A DNA stretch of 64,000 nt from Rhodococcus tibetensis (GTDB taxonomy: Bacteria > Actinomycetota > Actinomycetes > Mycobacteriales > Mycobacteriaceae): positions 186,001 through 250,000 of the forward strand of contig NZ_JANFQF010000001.1 of the NCBI RefSeq assembly GCF_024438035.1, written 5' to 3'. The notes beneath the pieces were generated by a model, which had not been told where the DNA came from, made no database searches, and was given only the letters and a program-made list of their open reading frames with translations. The translations under genes and the position numbers were made by a program. Shown here piece after piece: positions 46,302 to 57,200 of this stretch (positions are counted from its first letter, which is position 1; each line of letters begins with the position of its first letter).

Positions 46302-47224
46302 CCGCCGCCGTGGGGGAAGAACTCGATGCCGGCCAGTTCGGTGCCGTCGTCGAGGCGCACGCGCTGGATCTTGAGTCCCTTGTTCTTCCCGGTGCGCGCG
46401 TCGGGTCCGGCGACGATGACCATGCCGTCGCCCTCGTGGATGAAGACACGCCCGGGGGTTCCGCCGTAGTTGCCTTCGGACACCGAGGCCTTCAGGACCC
46501 GGATGCGCTGGCCCTTGTAGTGGGTGAAGGCGTTGGGATACGGGTCGGACTGTGCGCGGACGAGCCGCTCGATGGCGTCGGCCGGCCAGGTCCAATCGAT
46601 GCGACTGTCCTCGGGCGCACGCTTGTGGAAGAAGGTGGCCTGCGAGCGGTCCTGAGGTGTCCAGTCGGTGCGGCCGGAGGCGATGAGGTCGAGAGCGTCG
46701 AGGGTGATCGGGCCGATCATGTCGACGGTGCGGTGGAACAGGTCGGTGACGGTGTCCGTGGGTCCGACCGGGGTGGACCGCTGCAGGACGATGTCGCCCG
46801 CGTCGAGTTCCTCGTCCATGAGGTGAGCGGTGAGCCCGACTTCTTCTTCACCGTTGAGGAGCGCCCAGATGAGCGGCGAGAAGCCGGTGTATTTGGGTAG
46901 GAGGGAGTCGTGAATGTTGAGTGTGCCGTAGCGGGGCGAGTCGAAGACGTCCCGCGGCAGCCACGTGCGCCAATTGTTCGCGACGATGATGTCGGGGTCA
47001 GCCTGTTTCAGTGCCGCCTTGAAGTCTTCGTCGGGCTTGTTCGCGATGTGAACGGGAACGCCGTGTTCGGTGGCCAGATCCGCAACGGAGTCGGCCCACA
47101 TCTGTTCGTAGACGTGCTCGCTCTTGGGATGCGTGATCGCGAGGACGACCTCGTGCTCGGACTCGAGCAGGGCCTTCAGGGTACGGTGACCCCAGGTTTG
47201 ATATCCGAGTGTGGCGACTCTCAA
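46289..47224 (-). CDS. N5-hydroxyornithine formyltransferase-like enzyme
   Basis: A 311-aa protein of the methionyl-tRNA formyltransferase family with an N-terminal formyltransferase domain (catalytic Asn-His in LNIHDSLLPKYTGFSP and Asp in ELDAGDIVLQRS) and a C-terminal OB-like domain (DWTWPADAIERLVRAQSDPY, KGQRIRVLKASVSEG). It is not the tRNA enzyme: that one is usually beside def or rsmB, and this gene lies with a siderophore NRPS and an IdeR box. It most likely formylates N5-hydroxyornithine with N10-formyl-tetrahydrofolate, as the Rft enzyme of R. jostii rhodochelin synthesis does. It is divergent from the hydrolase gene. Confidence 0.85.
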   Translation of the reverse strand: MRVATLGYQTWGHRTLKALLESEHEVVLAITHPKSEHVYEQMWADSVADLATEHGVPVHIANKPDEDFKAALKQADPDIIVANNWRTWLPRDVFDSPRYGTLNIHDSLLPKYTGFSPLIWALLNGEEEVGLTAHLMDEELDAGDIVLQRSTPVGPTDTVTDLFHRTVDMIGPITLDALDLIASGRTDWTPQDRSQATFFHKRAPEDSRIDWTWPADAIERLVRAQSDPYPNAFTHYKGQRIRVLKASVSEGNYGGTPGRVFIHEGDGMVIVAGPDARTGKNKGLKIQRVRLDDGTELAGIEFFPHGGGYLG

Positions 47225-47279
47225 CGCGGTCCTCCTGGACGAGCTTGACGGTCAGCGCCGCAAAGAAGCGGCAGCAATG

Positions 47280-47298
47280 CGAGCTTAGGCTATCCAAC
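47280..47298. promoter_or_regulatory. IdeR/DtxR-type iron box between the formyltransferase and hydrolase genes
   Basis: CGAGCTTAGGCTATCCAAC matches 13 of 19 positions of the IdeR consensus TTAGGTTAGGCTAACCTAA, including the whole core TTAGGCTA. It lies in the 112-nt divergent gap and could give iron-dependent repression in both directions. Confidence 0.6.
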
Positions 47299-47336
47299 CC
47301 CACATCGGTGAGGCCGCCCATGGAAGGAAGGCAGAA

Positions 47337-48140
47337 ATGACGATCGCCACGATCAACGGAATATCCTTGAACTACCAGGTCAAGGGGTCCGGAGATCTCG
47401 TGGTACTCATCATGGGCACCGGGAGCCCGGGGCGGGTGTGGGATCTCCACCAGACCCCCGCGCTCGTCGATGCGGGCTATCGCGTCTGCACTTTCGACAA
47501 CCGGGGCATCGCTCCTTCCGCCGAGAGCGTGGCGGGCATCACCATGGACGACCTCGTTGCGGACACCGCGGCACTGATCGAACACCTCGGTGGCGGTCCC
47601 GCGCGTGTCGTCGGTACTTCGATGGGTGCCCGGGTCGCTCAGGAACTCGCGTTGACGCGCCCGGACCTGGTGTACAAGGCCGCCTTCCTCGCCGGCCACG
47701 CCCGGATGGACTACTTCCAGCAGACGCTCACCGAGGGTGAGCGCGCGCTGCACGACAGCGGCGTCGAGCTTCCGGCCAAGTATCGGGCGGCGGTCACTGC
47801 GGTGATGAATTTGTCTCCCGCATCGCTTGTGGACCCGCACACCGCCAGGGACTGGCTCGACCTCTTCGAGTTCAGCGGCGGCCGGACGTCCGCGGGTGTG
47901 CGCGCCCAGATGGAGATGGACCGCACGTTCGATCGACGGCAGGCATACCGGGCGATTACCACACCGTGTCTGTCGGTCGGGTTTGCCGACGACCGCATGA
48001 TTCCGCCGTATCTCTCACGGGAGGTTGCCGAGGCCATTCCGTCGGCTCGCTATTACGAGATCCCGGATGTCGGGCACTACGGCTACCTCGAGCAGCCCGA
48101 GGTCATCAACAAGGTCTTGCTGGAATTCCTGGCGGACTGA
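47337..48140 (+). CDS. Alpha/beta hydrolase
   Basis: A 267-aa alpha/beta hydrolase. Nucleophile elbow GTSMGA, with the catalytic Ser near residue 100, an acidic residue in VGFADDRMIPP and the His in DVGHYGY complete a plausible triad. The oxyanion-side motif is IMGTGSPGRVWD. The start ATG follows GGAAGGAAGG. It lies between two iron boxes, 158 nt upstream of the NRPS, so it probably belongs to the siderophore locus, perhaps as a release or ferri-siderophore esterase; that role is inference. Confidence 0.83.
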   Translation: MTIATINGISLNYQVKGSGDLVVLIMGTGSPGRVWDLHQTPALVDAGYRVCTFDNRGIAPSAESVAGITMDDLVADTAALIEHLGGGPARVVGTSMGARVAQELALTRPDLVYKAAFLAGHARMDYFQQTLTEGERALHDSGVELPAKYRAAVTAVMNLSPASLVDPHTARDWLDLFEFSGGRTSAGVRAQMEMDRTFDRRQAYRAITTPCLSVGFADDRMIPPYLSREVAEAIPSARYYEIPDVGHYGYLEQPEVINKVLLEFLAD

Positions 48141-48224
48141 CCGTTTCGATCGACGTAGAGGTTGAGTCCCGGGCGTTACAGTGATATTCGGCACCTGCGA
48201 AGAAGCTGGGAACCGGTTGTTGCT

Positions 48225-48243
48225 GGTGGGTAGCCTAACCTAA
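48225..48243 (+). promoter_or_regulatory. IdeR/DtxR-type iron box upstream of the NRPS
   Basis: GGTGGGTAGCCTAACCTAA matches 15 of 19 bases of the IdeR consensus in the reverse orientation; the last 13 bases match perfectly. It is 55 nt before the NRPS start codon. It predicts iron-repressed expression, as usual for siderophore synthetases. Confidence 0.75.
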
Positions 48244-48298
48244 ACTCCTCGGGTGCCCGTCGTGCGACGAGCACTCTCGACGGACGATCGGATCACCC

Positions 48299-51200
48299 AT
48301 GTCACCGGACGACTCGGCGGCTGCCCAGCCTCGGTTTCCCTCCACTGAGAGCGTTCGCACCTCAGTGTCTACGCCGACCGCGCTGCCACTCACTGCCGCG
48401 CAGTCCGAGGTCTGGGTCGGTCAGGAGTTGAACCCGGGCAGCCCGGTGTACAACCTGTCGCTGGTCGTCGAGGTTGCCGGTCCGGTCGATCTGGACCGCA
48501 CCATCATCGCTGTCCGCAAGACGGTCGAACGCGCCGAAGCGCTGCACGTGCGTTTCGAGCGGGGAGACGGCGACGAACTTCTCCAGGTTCCCACGGCTCG
48601 CGACGACTGGACTCTGAGCGTCGTCGATCTGCGCGCCGAAGACGACCCGGAGTCCAGTGCGCACGCGTGGATGGAACGCGACATGCAGACCGTGGTCGCT
48701 GTCGGGGACGAAAAACCGTTGTTCCACCACGCTTTATTGCGCACCGACAACGAATCGTTGATCTGGTACCAGCGCTACCACCACAGCATCATCGACGGTT
48801 ACGGCATCACCCTGCTGGTGGCCGATGTCGTCGAGCGCTACGACAACCCCGACCTCGAGACCGCCGCAGGCCCCTGGTCCCTCGACACGCTCCTTGCCGC
48901 CGACCGTGAGTACCGCGGGTCCGCGCGATTCGCCGCCGATCGCGAGTTCTGGCTGCAGCAGGTGATCGACGCACCGGAACCTCCGCGGTTGCTCCCTCCC
49001 GTGGACGAACGGTCGGAAGCGCCGATCTCGGCAGTGGTCGAGATCGACGGGGAAGACGCCGACGCCCTGTACGCCTTCGCCGCCGATGCCGGAATCCGCC
49101 GCACCCGGCTGCCGCTTGCGATCGTGATGGCCTACATCCACCGGATCACCGGCAGGCGCGACCTCACCTTGTCGCTGCCGATGACGGCGCGGGTCGGGCG
49201 CGACATGCGCCGAGTGCCCGGTATGGCCTCCACCATCCTGCCGTTGCGGATTCAGGTCGATTCCGACATGACGGTGGCCGCGCTGGCCCGGCGCATCGAC
49301 ACGACCCTCATCTCGGTGCTGCGGCACGGTCGTTACCGCGGTGAAGACCTGGCCCGGGACCTGCGGTCGCTCGACCCGGATCGCCAGATCTTCGGACCCG
49401 GCATCAATTCGATGATGTTCGAGCATTCGCTGACGTTCGGCGGTTTCCCCGCATGGGTGCGGAGTTCGGCCACCGGACCGGTCTCGGACCTCGACTTCTC
49501 CATCCGCGGAGGACAGGATTCGGAAGCCATCCAGATCGATCTGCGGGCGCCGCACGGCCTGGCCGCCGAACTCGAGGAACACCGTCGACGGCTCGAACAT
49601 TTCGTGGGCCAGTTCGTCGCCGATCCCGTCGCGGCCGTGTCCTCTCTCGACCCACTGACGGAGGCCGAACGTCACCAACTCTTGGTGGAGTTCAACGACA
49701 CCGGCCGCGCACACGAGTCGGTGACGATCCCCGTACTGTTCCAGGAGCAGGTGCATCGCACCCCGGATGCGGAGGCGCTGGTGGCCGGCGAGGTCCGGAT
49801 CACGTACCGCGAGCTCGGGGAGCGGGTGGCCCAACTCGCCCATCACCTGCGTGAGCGCGGTGTGGGTTCCGAGGACGTTGTGGCAGTGGGGTTGCCGCGT
49901 TCGGCGGAGATGGTGGTCGGCCTTCTGGCCGTGGTGTGCGCGGGTGGCGCGTTCGTTCCCCTCGATCCGTCCTGGCCGCGGGGGCGTCGCGTCGCTGTGC
50001 TCGAGGACGCGGGGGTGAGCCTCGTCCTCACCGGGCCCGGCGGGGTGGCGGACGCCGGTAGCAGCGCAGTCCCGGTCGACCTGGCGGACTGGGCGCACGC
50101 GGACAACGCCACCGACATGCCCGCCGTCACCATGCAGGGTTCCCGGTTGGCGTACGTCATCTTCACTTCGGGATCGACGGGCCGGCCCAAGGGTGCGATG
50201 ATCCGTCACGAAGCGGTATGCGCACGCTTGCTGTGGCAGCGTGACGAAATTCTGAAGTTCGGAGCCGGGGACACGTCTTTGTTCAAGGCCCCCTTGTCTT
50301 TCGACATCTCGGTCAACGAAATCCTACTGCCACTGGTGTCGGGCGGACGGCTGGTGGTGGCCGAGCACGGCGGGGAGCGCGACCCTCAGTACCTGCTCGA
50401 CCTCATTGCGCGAGAGTCGGTGACATTCGTCTACCTCGTGTCCTCGATGCTCGACGTTCTTCTCGACTTGTCGCGCGGCACGGAGCAGCTGTCCGCGCTG
50501 AAGCATGTGTGGTGTGGCGGTGAGGTTCTCACACCAGAGCTGTTCGAGCGTTTCCGTGCCCAGTTGTCGACGACGCTGTATCACGGGTACGGCCCCGCGG
50601 AAGCCACCATCGGTGTGTCGCACGTCGTCTATCGGGAGGATGCCGCACGGATCGCGACGTCGATCGGCCGTCCCAATCCCGGGACCCAGCTCTACGTTCT
50701 GGACGGGCACCTGAACCCGGTACCGCTCGGTGCGAGTGGTGAGCTCTACGCGGGCGGATTCCTGCTCGGACGCGGGTATGTCGGCGCGTCTCCTCTGACA
50801 GCGGCACGCTTCGTTGCCAATCCCTTCGCCGACGACGGTTCACGCCTCTATCGCACCGGCGACCTGGCTCGATGGAGCGCCGACGGTTCGCTCGACTTTC
50901 TCGGCCGCGCCGACAATCAGGTGAAGATCCGGGGTATGCGCCTCGAACTCGAGGACGTGGAGGCTGGACTCGTCGCTCACCCCGAGGTGCGACACAGCGC
51001 AGTGGTCGTGCGCGAGACACCGACCGGCGCCAAGTATCTCGCCGCCTACGTCGTGCCCGACTCCGGTTCGGCACTGGACAACTCCGGGCTGCGGGAATGG
51101 GTGTCGTCGAGGCTGCCCGAATACATGGTGCCCTCGGCTTTCGTGATTCTCGACCGGTTCCCGCTCACGCCCAACGGCAAACTGGACCGGCGGGCCCTGC

Positions 51201-54200
51201 CTGAACGCGACCTCGGAGCAGCGGGTGACAAGGTCGCCCCGCGTACCGCCGTCGAGAAATCGCTGTGCGGGTTGATGGCCGGAGTCCTGGGGGTGGAGTC
51301 GGTCGGTGTCTCTGATGACTTCTTCGCGCTGGGCGGTGACAGTATCGTCGCCATCTCGTTGGTAAATCATGCTCGCCGGGAAGGATTTTCGATCAGTCCG
51401 CGCGAGGTGTTCCAGCTCCGCACTGCCGAAGCGCTCGCCCGGGCCGAGGCCGGGCGTGAGGTGGCAGCGGCCGACACGGACGATGTCGCGTTCGGCACTG
51501 TCACCGGCACTCCGATCCTCGCCCGCATCAGCGAAGCCGGAGACGACATCACCCGGTTCCACCAGTCGGTGCTGGTGCAGACCCCGCCCGCATTCGGTGA
51601 ACAGGCTGCGCGCGGAGCGCTTTCGGCCGTACTCGAGCGGCACGACGCCCTGCGAGCGCGGCTGATCCGTGGGGAGCGGTGGACACTGTCTGTGCCGCAC
51701 TGGGATCCCGCGTCGGCGTCCGACGCTCTGCGTGTCGTCGAGGTCGAAGGGAGCGTAGATCAGCTCGATCCCCAGCTACTCGACGCCGAAACTTCCGCAG
51801 CGCTCGGCCGGCTCGATCCTGACCGCGGCGCGATGCTGCAGGCCGTCCTGTTCCGGGCCACCTCCGGTCCGGGCAGACTGCTTCTGGTCGGCCACCACCT
51901 GGTGGTTGACGGTGTGTCCTGGCGCATCATTCTCGAAGACTTGGCGCACGCGGGAACGGCACTCCTTTCCGGCGCCGAGCCCGCCCTTGCCCCCGTCGGC
52001 ACTTCGCTGCGCCGTTGGTCCGCGCTGCTCGAAGAACGCGCACGGGCCGGCGCATTCGATTCCGAATTGTCGTTCTGGAAGACGGTGACGTCGACTCCCG
52101 ACCCGATGCTGGGATCCCGGCCACTCGACCCCACGGTCGACCTGGCCGGTGATGCCGAGACCCTCACCGTGACTCTGGCGCCCGAGTTCACCCGCCCTCT
52201 GCTCTCAACCGTTCCCGCGGCGTTCTCCGGCTCTGTCAACGACGTGCTGCTCACCGCTTTTGCCGTGGCTGCGAGGCGGTGGCAGGTCGCTCGTCGAGGG
52301 GACGTAACGCCGGGCACGATGCTGCTCGACCTCGAGGGTCACGGACGCGAAGAGGACCTCGTGCGCGCGCCCGGCGGGCCCGCGGTCGATCTCTCTCGAA
52401 CTGTCGGCTGGTTCACCACGGTGTATCCGGTGTCGATCGACGCCGGTGTCGTGGACGACGACGAGGGGCTGGCGTCGGCGCTGAAGGCCGTCAAGGAGCA
52501 GCTGCGCAGCATCCCGGGCGCCGGGTTCGGTTACGGCGCACTGCGATACCTCGGTGACTCGGTCCCTGTACTCGAGAACGCACCGACTCCTCAGGTGCTC
52601 TTCAACTACCTCGGCCGAGTCACGTCCGGTGGAGACGCCGACTGGCTGCCTCGCGCGATGGGCGGCGCCGACGACCCGCGCATGCCGCTCGGGCACGTGC
52701 TGACCTTGGACGTGATCGCCGAAGACGGTGCAGACGGTCCGGTGTTGAGTACTTCATTCACTTGGGCGCCCGGGATTCTTGGGCGCAACGATGTCGAGGC
52801 GCTCGCCGAGGAGTGGTCGACGGCGTTGTCGGCCGTGGCCGCGATCGAACGCCTGGGCGGCCGCACACCCTCGGACTTCCCGCTGGCCGGATTGACGCAG
52901 CAGGATGTGGACGCCTTGTCGGCGCCGTCCGATGTGCTCCCGTTGACGCCGTTGCAGGAGGGCATTTACTTCCAGTCGGTCTTCGAGGACACGGGCTCCG
53001 ATCCCTACGTGGTCCAACAGGTGATCGAGCTGAGCGGGCCGGTCGACCCGGGCGCACTGCACCGGGCATTGCAGTCCGTGGTCGATCGGCACGCTGCTCT
53101 GCGCACCGCACTGTCGTCCGTGTCGGACGGCCGGATCGTGCAGGTGATCTGTGACGGTGTCCGGGTACCGATGGATGTGCTCGACCTCACCGAAGTCGCG
53201 AACCCGCACCAGCGGGTCGAAGAGGTGCTGGCCGCGGATCGTGCTCGCGGATTCGTCTTCGACCGCCCACCGCTGCTGCGCTACACCCTCGCCCAGGTGG
53301 AGTCGGAGAAGTACCTTCTGCTGCAGTCGATTCACCACGTGATCGCCGACGGGTGGTCGGTGCCGGTGATGCTGCGCGAGATGCTGGCTTTCTACAGTGC
53401 GGCGAACACACCGCCGGCGTTGCCGGCACCCACCCCGTACCGCAGTTACCTCGAGTGGCTCGCGGCGCGGGACCGGAATGCGTCGCTCGAGGTGTGGCGG
53501 GAGGCGCTCCGGGATGTACCGGAGCAGGTGGAGTTGCCCCGCACTGCGGCACCGGGCGAATCCGGCATTCGCAGCGTGCGGGTGGGGCTGCCGTCCGCGG
53601 ATACCGACGCACTCGTCGCAGTCGGCCGGGCCCGCGGGTTGACACTCAGCACGCTCGTCCACGGCACGTGGGGGCTCGTCCTGGGCCGGCTCACCGGCAC
53701 GGACGACGTGGTGTTCGGTTCCACGGTGTCGGGCCGCGGCGGCGATCTGTCAGGGATCGAATCCATGGTGGGGTTGTTCATCAACACCGTACCGGCGCGA
53801 CTGAGGTATCGGCCCACCGAGGCGGTGGCCGAGGCGCTCACGCGTTGGCAGGACGAGCAGTCCGCGCTCCTCGATCACCAGTATGTCGGCCTGGCCGAAC
53901 TGCGCCGTGCAGCGGGCCTCGAGAACATGTTCGAGACACTCGTCGTCTTCGAGAACTACCCGCTGGGTGAGGGCGCTGCCGTCGATCCGTCCGGCACTGT
54001 GCATCTGACGAACGTGCGCTTCGACGAGCATCCGCCTTACCCGATGACGCTGATCGTCGTGCCTGGCGACACGTTGACCCTCGAGCTGAAGTACGACGCG
54101 TCGCGCATCGATTCGGTGACGGCTGACCGGTTCGCCGAATCGATGGTGGCCTATCTACGGGAGGTGACCCGTGACGCCGACCAAACCGTGTCGAGTGTGG

Positions 54201-57200
54201 CTCTGGTATCGCCCCGGCCGGCCGCGTCGGCGGTGCACGACGCGCGGCGGGCGTTTCCCGACACGACTCTCACCGCCCTTCTCGTGGAGCAGGCGGCTCG
54301 GACGCCCGACGCGGTGGCCGTCGTGTTCGAGGACGAACAGCTCACCTACTCCGAGTTGCATTCCCGGGCAAACCGTCTCGCACGACTGCTGATCGAGCGC
54401 GGCGTGCTCCCGGGCACGAGGGTGGCCGTGGCGCTGCCACGTTCGCTCGATCTGATGGTGTCCCTTCTGGCGGTCGGGAAGGCCGGCGGAGCGTACGTTC
54501 CGCTCGATACCGGCTATCCCGCAGAACGTGTGGCATACATGATCAGTGACGCGCGCCCGGTCTGCGTGCTCACCGACAGCGGTTCCGCCGCACTCGTCCA
54601 GGACGCCGGCGTCCCGCTGGTGCGCGTCAGCGATGCGGACGACTACTCGTCGGTGCCGCTGCCCGAGATCGGCTCGTCGTCGCGCCATCCCGCATACGTG
54701 ATCTACACGTCCGGTTCGACCGGACGGCCCAAGGGCGTCGTCGTGCCTCACGCCGGCATCGTCAACCGACTGCTGTGGATGCAAACCTTCCGGCCGATCA
54801 CCGCATCGGACAGGGTGCTTCAGAAGACCCCCGCCAGCTTCGACGTGTCGGTGCCCGAACTCTTCGGCCCCCTCGTCGCGGGCGCTACCGTCGTCCTCGC
54901 GCGCCCGGACGGACACAAGGATCCCGCGTACCTCGCCGACGTCATCGTCGGAAAATCGGTAACCCGAGCACATTTCGTCCCCTCCATGCTCGAGGCGTTC
55001 CTCGCGGAACCTGCCGCAGCCGGCTGCACTGGATTGCGGATCATCGCCTGCAGCGGTGAGGCCCTGCCGGTGGCGTCGGCACGCCGGGTGGCCGAAGTGC
55101 TGCCGGGCGTGGAAGTCGACAATTTGTACGGTCCGACCGAGGCGTCGGTGGAGGTGAGTTACGCGGCGTCCGTGCAGAACATCGACGCTGCGGCGTCGTC
55201 GGTGCCGATCGGCTTCCCGACGTCGAACACCGGACTGTACGTCCTCGACCGGTACCTGCATCCGGTGCCGCCGGGTGCATCGGGAGAGCTCTACCTGTCC
55301 GGACCGCAGGTGGCCGACGGATATCTCGGCAGGGCAGCGCTGAGTGCCGAGCGTTTCGTCGCCGACCCGTTCTCGTCTTCCGGTACTCGCATGTATCGCA
55401 CCGGCGACATCGCACGGATCAACCCTGATGGTGCCGTCGAGTACGTCGGCCGAGTGGACGATCAGGTGAAGCTGCGGGGCTTCCGTATCGAGCTCGGTGA
55501 AATCGAGGCACACCTGTCTGCCTGTCCCGGGGTGCGGCAGGCGGCCGCCGTCGTGCGTTCGGACCGCCCGGGCAGGCAACAATTGGTGGGGTACGTCGTA
55601 GGCGACGTCGATCTCGACGACGTTCGCGCCCGGCTGCAATCCGCTCTTCCCGAGTACATGGTTCCCGTCCTCTTCGTGGTGCTCGACGCTTTCCCGCTCA
55701 CCCCGAGCGGCAAGCTGGATCGCACCTCGCTTCCGGCGCCCACGCTCCCGGCTCCGGCGGCATCAGCGCTCGCCGGTGGGGATGACACCGCCGCGATGCT
55801 CGCCGCCCGCTACGCCGAAGTCCTCGGACTCGACACGGTCGGAGTGGACGACGACTTCTTCATGCTCGGTGGGGACAGCATTCTGGCCATCCGCCTGGTC
55901 AATCTCGCGCGCCGCGAAGGAATGACGATCACGCCACGCCAGATCTTCGAACAGCGGACGCCGGCGGCCCTCGCCCGGCTGGCAGGGGATGCCCCAGTCG
56001 TTGCCGAAACCGCCGCGCCGGTCGGCGCTCGAACGGGCGCGCTGCTACCGCTTCCCGTCGTCCACCGGCTCTCCGAGTGGAGTGGCGACAAGGACCGTTT
56101 CAACCAGGCCGTCCTCCTGCACACCCCCGCCGGCACCAGCACCGACGTGCTCACAGCCGCGCTCCGCTCGATAATCGCGCATCACGACGGCCTTCGTCAG
56201 CACCTGACCCGGCATGCACCCGGCGTGTGGTCGCTCGAGATCACAGAGTCGGCGGAGGCGTCGTTCCGCCGGGTCGACGCGACTGGACTCGACGACAAGG
56301 CACTGCGTCAGCTGGTGGCAGCGGAATCCGACGCAGCCACCGACCGGCTCGACCCCGACAGCGGCACCATGGTGTCGGCCGTGTGGTTCGACGCGGGGCC
56401 GGACGCGCTCGGCAGGCTGCTGCTCGTCGCCCACCACCTCGTCGTCGACGGGGTGTCGTGGCGAATCCTGGTCGAAGACCTTGCCATGGCGTGGGTGGCC
56501 GCCGACAGCGGGCAGCCGTCGGCGCTCGATCCGGTGTCCACCTCGCTGCGGGGGTTCTCGCGAATCGTGACCGAACAGGCGCACGAGCCCGCACGTCTCG
56601 CTGAACTCGGCCACTGGCTCGAGGTCACCGAACCGGGCGCCGACCTCGTGCCCGGTGCCTCGGGTACCGCGGTGGTGGGCAGCGGCGCCCGCCGCACGGT
56701 GCGTCTGGACTCCGCACTCACGAACGCGCTGCTGACCACCGTTCCGGTCGCAGTCGGCGCTGACGTCACGGACGTCCTGGTCGCCGCACTGCGGCTGGCC
56801 GTCGACCGATGGTTCGCAGCGAGCGGCCGCAATCACGACCTGCTGGTGGACCTCGAACGGCACGGCCGTGAGGAATTGACCCCTGGCCTCGACCTCTCGC
56901 GCACGGTCGGTTGGCTGACCAACGTCGCTCCGGTGCGGTTGCGCAGTGCCGGGGGCGCGCTCGACACCTTGAAGGCGGTGAAGGAACAGCTGCGTGCGGC
57001 GCCGGACGGCGGAATCGGGTACGGGATGTTGCGGTACGTCAACGCGCGGACCGCTCGGATCCTCGGGTCTCGGCCGGAGTCCCAGGTGTTGTTCAACTAC
57101 CTGGGCCGGATGCCGCACGCCGGGTCCGGGGCGTGGACGCCTGCCGCCGAATCCGATTCCCTCGTCACGGATCCCGGCGCCGACTTCGGTGCGCCCTACC

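Noticed and set aside
46289-47224. Methionyl-tRNA formyltransferase (fmt)
   Set aside because: The fold is shared, but the gene lies in a siderophore locus with an iron box and away from def/rsmB-type partners.
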